The notes under the pieces: generated by a model | Databases searched by the model: none | Told to the model about the DNA's origin: nothing | The model's input: the letters and a program-made list of their open reading frames with translations, nothing else | Source: DRPN01 sp964383915 | GTDB taxonomy: Bacteria > Bacteroidota > Bacteroidia > Bacteroidales > VadinHA17 | Reading direction: 5' to 3' | Assembly (NCBI GenBank): GCA_964383915.1 | Contig: CAYLJE010000105.1 | Span: 1-8,032, forward strand | Length of the DNA: 8,032 nt | Program-made: the position numbers and the translations under genes | Shown here: piece after piece, positions 1 through 7,784 of the stretch | How positions within the stretch are numbered: the stretch's first letter is position 1 | Layout: each line of letters begins with the position of its first letter

Positions 1-8
1 TTTAATGT

Positions 9-1211
9 ATGAAAACTTTCTTTCTGAACTGTATCTTTTTCATTTTTTTTGTCATCTTTTCTTTCTCATTGAACACATTTGCCTGCCGCTATACTGTCCG
101 TGAAATAGGTTTTTCAGATATTGGTTCTTTGCCTTACTATTTATATGTTTTTACAAATGCAGAAACGTCGGGAAAAGATATATCAATGGTTAAAAAGTTA
201 TCATACATTCTTTTTAATGAGTCTAACGTAGAAACAAAACTGGTTAATGTAGATAAAGAAAAAACTTCTGCAACTATGGATTATATAAAAAAATATAATA
301 TAAGAACTTTTCCTTCTGCTGTGTTTGTTTTACCCGAAGGGGAATCTATGTTTTACTCTTTTAATATTCCGGGACGGTCTTTAAATGAATCTGTCTGGAT
401 AAAGCTTGAGAATCTTGTTTCTTCCCCATTTCGTGAATCTGTTAAGAAGAAGCTTCTCCACGCCTATTGTGTGGTTTTGGTAGTTGAAGGAAAGAATAAA
501 TTAAAAAACAAGAGTGTTATCAGGAAAGTAAATGAAGTGATTAGGGAAATTACAATGACATTAGATCAAATGCCTAAAATAGTAAACTCCCCGCCTGACA
601 TTTTGGTTATGCCGTACAAAAATACTTCTGATGAAAAAATACTACTTATGAGCCTTGGCATTACAGAGGAAGAAACCGATGAGCCTTCTGTCGCGATTAT
701 TTACGGAAGAGGCAGAATTATGGGACCTGTTCTACAGGGGGAGGATGTTACCAAAAATAAGATATCTAATCTTCTCACTATTGTTGGTGCTGATTGTGAA
801 TGCGGACTGGATAATTCATGGATGCTTGGAAGAATGATTCCTATGCGGTGGGGTCCTTCGGTACAATCTACGCTGGCTAAATATCTTGGTTTTGATGTGG
901 AAAGTCCGCTGGTCAAATCCGAAATGAGTCAGATACTTTCAGTGAAACTAAATCCTGAAAACCCCTTGATTCCTTTGGGAGACAATCTGTTAGGGTATTC
1001 TGAAGGAAAACTTAAGATTGTAAAAAGTCGTGAGAATGTTTCAAAGATATCAGCCTCTGATATACGCAAGTCTTTTTATCAGACGAAAATAGCAAAGAAT
1101 AATATGGTTTTCAGAACAATTTTAATGGATTTTGGAGGTATCCTGCTTATAGTTTTTGTTATAGGTGTATTTTTGTTTATAAAATATAAACGAAAAAATA
1201 TTGTCCGGTAA
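9..1211 (+). CDS. Exported, membrane-anchored protein with tandem thioredoxin-like folds (no CxxC)
   Basis: 400 residues. Seen: a very hydrophobic N-terminus (residues 3-25) ending TFA before C26, which reads as a cleavable signal peptide; the -3 Thr makes a lipobox poor. A second hydrophobic helix near 375-391 is followed by KYKRK, giving a periplasmic body with a short cytoplasmic tail. Residues 43-115 follow a thioredoxin pattern: strand YYLYVFTNA, a helix, strand KLVNVD, then YNIRTFPSAVFVLPEG with P102 in the cis-proline position. The usual WCxxC site is replaced by TNAETSGKD, so ordinary dithiol oxidoreductase activity is unlikely. Residues 152-260 look like a second, weaker copy (strand YCVVLVVEG, P226 in EPSVAIIYGRG), followed by a conserved-looking DCECGLD segment (C263, C265). 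The gene lies 20 bases before an ABC permease gene and is probably co-transcribed with it. The coding frame is secure; the thioredoxin assignment is by eye and the function is unknown. The start has only 8 bases of upstream context, but it opens directly into the signal peptide. Confidence 0.85.
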   Translation: MKTFFLNCIFFIFFVIFSFSLNTFACRYTVREIGFSDIGSLPYYLYVFTNAETSGKDISMVKKLSYILFNESNVETKLVNVDKEKTSATMDYIKKYNIRTFPSAVFVLPEGESMFYSFNIPGRSLNESVWIKLENLVSSPFRESVKKKLLHAYCVVLVVEGKNKLKNKSVIRKVNEVIREITMTLDQMPKIVNSPPDILVMPYKNTSDEKILLMSLGITEEETDEPSVAIIYGRGRIMGPVLQGEDVTKNKISNLLTIVGADCECGLDNSWMLGRMIPMRWGPSVQSTLAKYLGFDVESPLVKSEMSQILSVKLNPENPLIPLGDNLLGYSEGKLKIVKSRENVSKISASDIRKSFYQTKIAKNNMVFRTILMDFGGILLIVFVIGVFLFIKYKRKNIVR

Positions 1212-1231
1212 GCAGATAAATTATTTGTCTT

Positions 1232-2383
1232 ATGTTATTAAAACTTATATATAAAGAGATTATACATCGGAAGTTAAATTTCTTTCTTGCCTTATTAGCA
1301 GTGACTTTTGCTGTGGCTTTTTTTGTATCATTTTTTACGGCCAATGAAGCATCTAAAAGAGAGACTATCCGCCTGACACGGGACATGGGATTTAATCTGC
1401 GGATTATTCCTAAAGGAACTGATATGAATACATTTTGGACAAAAGGATACTCGGATTATTTTATGCCGGAAGAATATGTTAACCGGTTTTGGAAGTTTAA
1501 AAATTTCTCTTTTGCTCATTTAACGGCAACTTTATATAAAAAGATCACATGGCATGGGGAAGATGTGATCCTCACCGGTATTGCTCCCGAAATCGAACCC
1601 TCGGGGAAGAAAAAAACGCCTATGATCTTTAGTATAAAACCGGGGACTGTATATCTTGGATATGAAGTGGCAAATGACCGGCAGATTCACCAGGGCGATA
1701 CAATTAAAATACACAACAAATCCTTTACCGTAGCTAAAACTCTTTCCGAAACGGGAAGTATGGATGATATTAAGATTTATGGTTTTTTACCGGAGTTCCA
1801 GGCCCTGCTTAATTTGAATGGGAAAATAAATGAGATTATGGCACTTGATTGTCTTTGTTCTTATAACCCTGCTGAACAGGGATCCCAGTTGCAAATGATA
1901 AGGAGACAGTTAAGCCAGGTACTTCCCGAATCAAAAGTGATTATTAATACTACCATTGCCAATGCACGGGAAAAACAGAGGCATATGCTTGAAAAATATT
2001 TTGCGGTAATCACTATTTTTTTAATTATCGTGATAGCTATCTGGATTGGGGTGCTTGCCATGATGAATGCCAGGGAAAGGCAGTTCGAAACAGGGATATT
2101 ACGGGCAATCGGGCATAGTGGGTTCAGGATCGCAGAACTTTTTATCGGGAAAGCTATGATCATTGGAATAATAAGCGCTGTCCTGGGTTATGTGATAGGG
2201 ACACTTCTGGCATTGGAACTGGGTCCCGGAATTTTCAAAATTACTGCAAATACAATCAAACCAATTTATTCGCTTCTGGTCTGGTCTGTAGTCATTGCCC
2301 CTGTCTTTTCCTCCATTGCATCTCTTTTACCTATAATGGTTGCTATTTTAAAAGATCCGGCAATAACATTAAAAAAGGAATAA
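1232..2383 (+). CDS. ABC transporter permease, MacB/LolC/FtsX type
   Basis: 383 residues with the layout of the type VII (mechanotransmission) ABC permeases: one helix at about 17-36, a large extracytoplasmic domain at about 37-255, then three helices at about 257-278, 304-330 and 346-371. The cytoplasmic loop after helix 2 has the family hallmark ERQFETGILRAIG (282-294), and the protein ends in the usual DPAITL-type tail. It would sit in the inner membrane and, being a half-size subunit, probably dimerises to pair with two copies of the ATPase encoded one base downstream. In characterised members (LolCDE, MacB, FtsEX) this fold passes ATP-driven movement to periplasmic partners rather than moving substrate through a membrane channel. 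Odd: a Cys pair, LDCLCS (C207, C209), in the periplasmic domain; these are the only cysteines in the protein. No Shine-Dalgarno is visible before the ATG. No membrane-fusion protein gene lies in the window, which argues against a plain MacAB pump. The substrate is unknown. Confidence 0.93.
   Translation: MLLKLIYKEIIHRKLNFFLALLAVTFAVAFFVSFFTANEASKRETIRLTRDMGFNLRIIPKGTDMNTFWTKGYSDYFMPEEYVNRFWKFKNFSFAHLTATLYKKITWHGEDVILTGIAPEIEPSGKKKTPMIFSIKPGTVYLGYEVANDRQIHQGDTIKIHNKSFTVAKTLSETGSMDDIKIYGFLPEFQALLNLNGKINEIMALDCLCSYNPAEQGSQLQMIRRQLSQVLPESKVIINTTIANAREKQRHMLEKYFAVITIFLIIVIAIWIGVLAMMNARERQFETGILRAIGHSGFRIAELFIGKAMIIGIISAVLGYVIGTLLALELGPGIFKITANTIKPIYSLLVWSVVIAPVFSSIASLLPIMVAILKDPAITLKKE
2374..2379 (+). 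promoter_or_regulatory. Shine-Dalgarno for the ATPase gene
   Basis: AAAGGA ends five bases before the ATG at 2385 and lies inside the last codons of the permease gene. It is the only well-placed ribosome-binding site among the first four genes. With the one-base gap between stop and start, it suggests translational coupling of permease and ATPase, as expected for subunits of one complex. Confidence 0.6.
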
Positions 2384-2384
2384 G

Positions 2385-3038
2385 ATGATCCGTCTTGAAA
2401 AAGTTACCAAAATATTCGGGTTGCCGCCAAAGCAGGTGAGTGCACTGAAAAATATCAACTACCGGGTAAAGGAAGGGGAATTTATTGTTGTCAGGGGGCC
2501 AAGCGGAAGTGGGAAGACAACACTTCTACTGAGTATCGGAGGGATGTTGCAGCCTTCATCAGGTTTTATTAAGATTGAAAACAAAAACCTGTATTCAATG
2601 AATGAACGTGGACGTACTAAGTTCAGAGCGCTAAATATAGGATTTGTTTTTCAGATGTTTTATCTTATACCGTATTTAAATATCATTGAGAATATTATGC
2701 TTTCTCCCGGAATAGAAAAGGATAAAACCAGGCAGAGTAAAGCAATAAAACTGGCAGAACAATTAGGTCTGGCAAATCGCATATTTCATAAACCTTCGGA
2801 GTTAAGTGCCGGCGAACGCCAGCGGGTTGCCCTGGCCAGAGCCCTTATCCATCAACCTGGAATAATCCTGGCTGACGAACCAACAGGGAATCTTGATCCT
2901 GAGAATTCTCTGGAGGTAAATAACATTTTAAAAGACTATAATCAAACGGGGGGTACGGTGATTTTTGTCACTCACGGGAAAGATGCAGATAGGTACGCTG
3001 ATCGCATTTTATATCTGAACAAAGGGGAAATTGCTTAA
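2385..3038 (+). CDS. ABC transporter ATP-binding protein, LolD/MacB family
   Basis: 217 residues, the normal length for a stand-alone LolD/FtsE-type subunit. All nucleotide-binding motifs are present: Walker A GPSGSGKTT (38-46), Q-loop Q90 in FVFQMFYLIPYLNIIENI, signature LSAGERQRVALARAL (140-154), Walker B IILADEP (160-166) with catalytic E165, the D-loop in PTGNLD (166-171) and switch H197 in VIFVTHG. The PTGNLD block and the L-x-P-x-L-x-x-x-E-N-I type segment after the Q-loop are typical of the MacB/LolD/FtsE group. The signature is LSAGE rather than LSGGQ, a common variant here. The protein should hydrolyse ATP on the cytoplasmic face and drive the permease encoded immediately upstream (one-base gap). 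It lacks a C-terminal regulatory extension, so nothing in it points to a substrate. Confidence 0.96.
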   Translation: MIRLEKVTKIFGLPPKQVSALKNINYRVKEGEFIVVRGPSGSGKTTLLLSIGGMLQPSSGFIKIENKNLYSMNERGRTKFRALNIGFVFQMFYLIPYLNIIENIMLSPGIEKDKTRQSKAIKLAEQLGLANRIFHKPSELSAGERQRVALARALIHQPGIILADEPTGNLDPENSLEVNNILKDYNQTGGTVIFVTHGKDADRYADRILYLNKGEIA

Positions 3039-3062
3039 GTTTTTAAATTAATATTTTATGCC

Positions 3063-6000
3063 ATGAAACCAGTATTTTTAAAGTTCAAGAAGAGAAGGGA
3101 TAGTCTCGGAAAGATTATTTTTTGGTGTTTAATAATCATATATGTCACTATTATAGGTTGTACCAGAAATAATCGTCATTATGGATGGCCAACCTATCGT
3201 CATGATGGTGCAAGAAGCGGAATAACGGCAGAGAAGTTATCATCCGGACTGGTCCTTGACTGGACCTATATACCGGCTCATCCGCCTCAACGAGCCTGGA
3301 GCCTGCCGGCAGCAGAAACGCCGAGAGTGGATTATGATGATACTTACTATGTTTCTGCAGCAGACGGCATAGCCTGTTTTGGTTCTTCAGTTGACAATAA
3401 GGTTTATGCTTTAGATATCTCTACAGGAAAAGAAAAGTGGGTATTCTACTCGGAAGGACCTGTACGCTTCTCGCCTGCAATATGGAATAACCGGATTTAT
3501 TTTGGCTCTGATGATGGTCATGTATATTGTCTGAAGGCTAAGAATGGAGAGCTGATCTGGAAATACCGCCCGGGTCCAAAAGATAAGAAGGTCCTTGGAA
3601 ATGGAAAGATGATATCTCTCTGGCCGATCAGGACCAGTGTACTTGTTAAAGACGGAACAGTATATTTCGGGGCAGGGGTGTTTCCGTATGACGGCTTGTA
3701 TATTTGCGCACTAAATGCAAAAAATGGTAATATAATATGGAAAAATGATAATCTTGATGATAATTCTTTTGATCTGGACTATGGAGGTGTGTCACCACAG
3801 AGTTATTTGATTGCCTCTGAGGACAAGCTGTTTGTCCCTTCCGGTCGTGCCATGCCGGCCGTCTTTGATCGTATGAATGGTAAGTTTCTCTATTATCTGG
3901 ATCCAGGAGGTCGTCAGGGTGGTGCCTGGGGGATGATCACACAGGGAGAACTTATTGCCGGAACGGACAATGTTGGTATTCCTGCAAAAGTAGCCTATAA
4001 TGTTGAAACAGGAGAGAGAAAAGGAGATATATATGCCTCTTTTACCGGGATCGACATGGTTGTATCCGGAGACGTCTCCTATGTTATCAATGAAGATGGA
4101 ATATATGCTATCAATCGTATCAAATATCCGGTGATTCAACAAAAAATTGATTCTGTTATTAAAGTGAAGAATCAATTGACAGAGATATTAAAGAATATGG
4201 CTTACAAAACTACATTTTTCAATAAAAAAGAATTAGATAAAAAGACTGATAAAATTATCAGCAGACTTGATTCAATAACCAACGTGGAAGAAAAGCTGAA
4301 AGCATCATCCTCTGAATGGTTCTTCCCACAAAAAAATCTTCATAGTATTATCCTGACAGGCAATCAGGTTATCGCAGGTGGGAAAGGAATGGTTCTGGGC
4401 CTGGATAAGGTCACAGGAAAAGAGCTGTGGAGAAGTAACGTTGAAGGAATGGCCAATGGCCTTTCCGTATCAGATCAAAGACTCATCGTGAGCAGCGATA
4501 AGGGGCCTATTTATTGTTTTAAAGGTCATTCGGGGGAAAAAGAAGAAGAAATACCGAAAAAAATTAAACAGGTAATAACAGTTTCTCCTTTTCCTGATAA
4601 TAAAGTAAATTCCGTATATGAAAAAGCTGCGTCAGACATTTTAAAAGAAGTTCCCATTAAAAAAGGATATTGCCTTGTTTTGAACTGTGGTGAAGGACAG
4701 CTTGCTTTTGATCTTGCAAAACAGAGTGATTTGAATATTGTGGGGATTGAAAATGATCCGGGCAAGGTGCAAAAAGCAAAAAAGAGGTTAGATCAGGCAG
4801 GGCTATACGGGTCGAGGGTTATAGTAGAAAACTGGCCGGTAAATTCTTTACCTGATTATTTTGCCGACCTGATTGTTTCAGGAAATGTTACGAAACCGGG
4901 CCAAACCGATGTGCCTCCGGACGAAATTTTCAGGATGTTAAAACCATTTGGAGGAAAAATATGTTTCGGACAACCGGAGGATAATAATAAGCCGCTATCA
5001 ACATCAGAGCTGGAGAAAATAGGGGATCAGTGGAAGAACTTTGATGTTGAGAAGCCTGTAATCACAAGGGAGAATGGTAAATGGATAATTATTACACGAA
5101 AAAAACTGGCAGGTGCCGGAGGATGGACCCATCAATATGCTGATGCTGCAAATACCTGTTGTTCTGATGATAGGATTGTCAAGGCTCCTTTCAGTACGCT
5201 CTGGTATGGTGCCCCCGGGGCACAGTTAATGGTTGAGAGACATGCCAAGGCTGAAGCTCCTCTGGCTTTTGATGGTAAAATGATTGTTGAGGGAGAAAAT
5301 GTTATTACAGCTTATAATGCTTATAACGGGACATTACTATGGGAGCGAAAGATTATAGGGGCAAATCGTGTGCGTGCTGATGCAGATGGAGGGAATATGG
5401 CAGTTAATAAATATGGATTATTTGTCGCTGTGCATGGTAGATGTCTTCAGCTAAATATTGAAACAGGTGAAAATATAAGATCATTTACCCTTCCTGCCGA
5501 CCGGACAGGAAAATCCCGGCGTTGGGGTTATGTCGCATTGGAAGATACAATTCTGTTCGGGTCAACGGCCATGCCTTTAAAACAGGAATATAATCAGATA
5601 TTTAATACATTGGTTGATAAAAATGGAAACTGGAGAAAAAAAGAAGACCTGAAACCATCAGATATGTTGGCTTTAGAATATTATAAGTATCAGATTTCAC
5701 AAAATACCGGTGAAGTACAAAAAGCTTTTCAGAGAGAAGGAATAAAATGGCATCCCGTTGCTAATTTCCCTGATTGGAGCGGAGGGGTGACGGGTCTTCA
5801 TGGTACTTCTGATAAAATGATGATAAGTGACGGAGTATTTGCAAAAGATATTAAAACGGGGAAAACGCTTTGGGTTCATAAGGGAAGGAAAATAGCTCAA
5901 ATAACCATTTGTATTGGTGATCAGACTGTTTTCTTTGCTGAAAAATCAGTGAATCCCTTACAGAAACAAAAAGCATTGATGGGAAAGCAAAGTTATATCC

Positions 6001-7727
6001 GGAAAGACAAATGGGAGGAATCCGATATAAAATTGGGCCCGGATGAAGCTGATATCAGACTTGTTTATGCACTTGATGCTTTGACAGGAAGGGAAAAATG
6101 GGAAAAAGCAGTTGACTTGTCAGGGTGTGGCGATGATGAAACAGCGTCTGCCTATAAAGATAATGTCCTGGTATTTTTTGGTAGTTATGGTCTCCATGAC
6201 AAATGGAGATTCCCTGCCGGTCAGTTGAAATGGCACAGAGTAACAGCATTATCAGCGAAAAATGGAAAATTGATGTGGTCACGCCCGTTAAACTATATGG
6301 TACGTCCGGTGATTATTAAAGATGAGATTATTATTGAACCACGTAAATGTGATCTTTTTACCGGAAAAATTAAAACCCGTGTTCATCCGGTCACCGGTGA
6401 AAAAGTACCCTGGGAATTTTACAGGCCGGGACATACATGTGCTATCACTTCGGCTAATGAGAACTGTCTGTTTTACAGATCATCTACCACTGCTTATTAT
6501 GATTTGAAAGAAGATAAAGGCATGAGCTATTATGGCGCTACGCGGCCGGGATGCTTGATAAATATGATCCCGGGGAATGGCCTTTTGCTTTTTCCTGAAG
6601 CAAGCTCAGGGTGTACCTGTTCATTCCCTTTAAGAGCAACGGTTGTATTGAAACCTGAGAAAAAAGAGAATGTCGAAGAATGGAGTTTATATATAAGTAA
6701 TGGTCCGATGACCCCGGTAAAACATCTTGCAATCAATCTTGGAGCCCCGGGGGATAAAAGAGATAACGATGGAACAATATGGTTTGGATACCCGCGTCCT
6801 GATATTACGCATGTTAAAAATTTCAGAAGGACAGGAGTAAGGTTTGACCTGCATGAAAAAATATTAAAGGGGATGGGTTATTATTCTTATGACTCCAAAG
6901 GCGTAAAAATTGACGGAACAGACTATCCATGGCTGTTCACCACCGGATGTGTGGGTTTTTTAAGATGCGAAATACCTTTAATTGATGATTCTCTTGGCGA
7001 AAAACCCGGAGTATTTACTGTTCGTCTTGGTTTTGTATCCCCTTCAACTAACCGTAAGTTCGATATTAAAATACAGGACAATATTGTTATGAAAAATTCG
7101 GATATCCTGAAAGAAGCCGGAGGCGTTAATAAAGCGGTCATTAAGGAATTTAAGGGAATAAATGTTGATAATAATTTTTCACTTGCACTTGTACCGGAAA
7201 TTACCAGTCCTGAAATAAGCCAGGCCCCGGTGATTAATTTTATTGAAATAATAAGGGAAGATACCCTGTATAAGCCGGAGCCCGTGGAGAGGGCCGGAAT
7301 TATTAATCCGGATGAGGCTGAAAAGATGTTGAAACAAGCTGATAATGAACGTGATAGAAAGGATTATGATATTGCGCTGGAGAAATATCATATGGTTCTT
7401 AATGGTAGTACAAAGAAAGAACTTAAAATGAAAGCCCTTAAAGGTATGGAAAATATAGGCAGCTATGAATCCATGCCTGAGATTAAGAAATACTGCCGGA
7501 AGCTCAATCCTATAATGTGGGACTATAAAGAACCGGATCAGGATATTATTGATGCGGCAGTAAGGGTTTATATTGCTATTGCAAATAATATGGTAAAAGA
7601 GGATAAAGGAATGGCAATAAAAATGCTGTATCATACATTTTCATTAACAAAAAATTTGTCACTACGTAATATGGCAATATCCGGCTTAAAAAATTTAGGA
7701 ATAAAGCCTGAAAAGGAGTCTGAATAA
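3063..7727 (+). CDS. Giant predicted lipoprotein: PQQ-type propeller, SAM-methyltransferase-like fold, second propeller, malectin-like domain, helical tail
   Basis: 1554 residues. Residues 1-33 form a basic n-region, a hydrophobic stretch (18-31) and lipobox IIGC (C33), so it is probably a lipid-anchored periplasmic or outer-membrane protein. Residues 104-488 hold about eight PQQ/BamB-type repeats, e.g. DNKVYALDISTGKEKWVF, GHVYCLKAKNGELIWKY and GLDKVTGKELWRSN, broken by a charged, probably coiled-coil insert (355-418). Residues 531-680 look like a Rossmann methyltransferase: LVLNCGEGQLAFDLA (538-552), acidic E563 in IVGIEND, then LPDYFADLIVSG and a C-terminal strand pair. Residues 684-1200 resume propeller-like repeats (YNAYNGTLLWE, ALDALTGREKWE, ALSAKNGKLMWS) with many cysteines, including RPGC (1164) and SGCTCS (1184, 1186). 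Residues 1205-1400 look malectin-like (AINLGAPGD, FDIKIQD, EAGGVNKAVIKEFKG, NFIEIIRE). Residues 1415-1554 are helical, with a TPR-like motif (DYDIALEKYHMVL). This order matches large propeller/methyltransferase proteins that I recall, without a database check, from Planctomycetota and Verrucomicrobiota. No Shine-Dalgarno is visible. The frame is certain; the biochemical role is unknown, and neither PQQ nor SAM binding is proven. Confidence 0.9.
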   Translation: MKPVFLKFKKRRDSLGKIIFWCLIIIYVTIIGCTRNNRHYGWPTYRHDGARSGITAEKLSSGLVLDWTYIPAHPPQRAWSLPAAETPRVDYDDTYYVSAADGIACFGSSVDNKVYALDISTGKEKWVFYSEGPVRFSPAIWNNRIYFGSDDGHVYCLKAKNGELIWKYRPGPKDKKVLGNGKMISLWPIRTSVLVKDGTVYFGAGVFPYDGLYICALNAKNGNIIWKNDNLDDNSFDLDYGGVSPQSYLIASEDKLFVPSGRAMPAVFDRMNGKFLYYLDPGGRQGGAWGMITQGELIAGTDNVGIPAKVAYNVETGERKGDIYASFTGIDMVVSGDVSYVINEDGIYAINRIKYPVIQQKIDSVIKVKNQLTEILKNMAYKTTFFNKKELDKKTDKIISRLDSITNVEEKLKASSSEWFFPQKNLHSIILTGNQVIAGGKGMVLGLDKVTGKELWRSNVEGMANGLSVSDQRLIVSSDKGPIYCFKGHSGEKEEEIPKKIKQVITVSPFPDNKVNSVYEKAASDILKEVPIKKGYCLVLNCGEGQLAFDLAKQSDLNIVGIENDPGKVQKAKKRLDQAGLYGSRVIVENWPVNSLPDYFADLIVSGNVTKPGQTDVPPDEIFRMLKPFGGKICFGQPEDNNKPLSTSELEKIGDQWKNFDVEKPVITRENGKWIIITRKKLAGAGGWTHQYADAANTCCSDDRIVKAPFSTLWYGAPGAQLMVERHAKAEAPLAFDGKMIVEGENVITAYNAYNGTLLWERKIIGANRVRADADGGNMAVNKYGLFVAVHGRCLQLNIETGENIRSFTLPADRTGKSRRWGYVALEDTILFGSTAMPLKQEYNQIFNTLVDKNGNWRKKEDLKPSDMLALEYYKYQISQNTGEVQKAFQREGIKWHPVANFPDWSGGVTGLHGTSDKMMISDGVFAKDIKTGKTLWVHKGRKIAQITICIGDQTVFFAEKSVNPLQKQKALMGKQSYIRKDKWEESDIKLGPDEADIRLVYALDALTGREKWEKAVDLSGCGDDETASAYKDNVLVFFGSYGLHDKWRFPAGQLKWHRVTALSAKNGKLMWSRPLNYMVRPVIIKDEIIIEPRKCDLFTGKIKTRVHPVTGEKVPWEFYRPGHTCAITSANENCLFYRSSTTAYYDLKEDKGMSYYGATRPGCLINMIPGNGLLLFPEASSGCTCSFPLRATVVLKPEKKENVEEWSLYISNGPMTPVKHLAINLGAPGDKRDNDGTIWFGYPRPDITHVKNFRRTGVRFDLHEKILKGMGYYSYDSKGVKIDGTDYPWLFTTGCVGFLRCEIPLIDDSLGEKPGVFTVRLGFVSPSTNRKFDIKIQDNIVMKNSDILKEAGGVNKAVIKEFKGINVDNNFSLALVPEITSPEISQAPVINFIEIIREDTLYKPEPVERAGIINPDEAEKMLKQADNERDRKDYDIALEKYHMVLNGSTKKELKMKALKGMENIGSYESMPEIKKYCRKLNPIMWDYKEPDQDIIDAAVRVYIAIANNMVKEDKGMAIKMLYHTFSLTKNLSLRNMAISGLKNLGIKPEKESE

Positions 7728-7784
7728 TTGTAAATTGATTCATATCAACAGGCGTTGAAATGAAAATGAGGGATTCGCTTTTAG
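7728..7784 (+). other. Short intergenic region before the receptor gene, with a possible 11-codon leader ORF
   Basis: The longest gap in the window. It holds a minimal ORF (ATG at 7760, stop TAA at 7793-7795, 11 codons) that overlaps the receptor start by 11 bases, and a GAGGGA (7768-7773) 11 bases before the receptor ATG that may serve as a loosely spaced Shine-Dalgarno. I see no strong Bacteroidota-type promoter (TTTG, then TAnnTTTG) and no GC-rich hairpin with a T tract, so the receptor gene is probably read from the upstream operon. Confidence 0.35.

Noticed and set aside
5..106. Alternative ATG at base 5 in another frame
   Set aside because: It stops after about 33 codons and overlaps the clear signal-peptide start at base 9.
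1543..1570. Perfect 8-bp inverted repeat GATCACAT / ATGTGATC with a 12-base spacer, resembling an operator
   Set aside because: It sits mid-gene in the permease, and one or two such repeats are expected by chance in 8 kb.
1861..2163. 100-codon open frame on the - strand
   Set aside because: Antisense to the permease transmembrane region; hydrophobic helices often give open, hydrophobic antisense frames.
3039..3062. Gap before the giant gene considered as a promoter or terminator
   Set aside because: Only 24 AT-rich bases with no hairpin and no paired promoter elements; best read as an operon-internal spacer.
3792..4175. 127-codon open frame on the - strand
   Set aside because: It is antisense to clear propeller repeats and its translation resembles no family.
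5209..5223. GC-rich palindrome GTGCCCC-C-GGGGCAC
   Set aside because: It lies within coding sequence for GAPGA, without a T tract or boundary role.
7179..7634. 151-codon open frame on the - strand
   Set aside because: It lies wholly inside the 1554-residue gene, has no recognisable domain, and mirrors the AT-rich helical tail; it is an antisense shadow.
7735..7748. Inverted repeat TTGAT-TCAT-ATCAA after the giant gene, considered as a terminator
   Set aside because: The stem is five base pairs, mostly A-T, with no following T tract; too weak for an intrinsic terminator.
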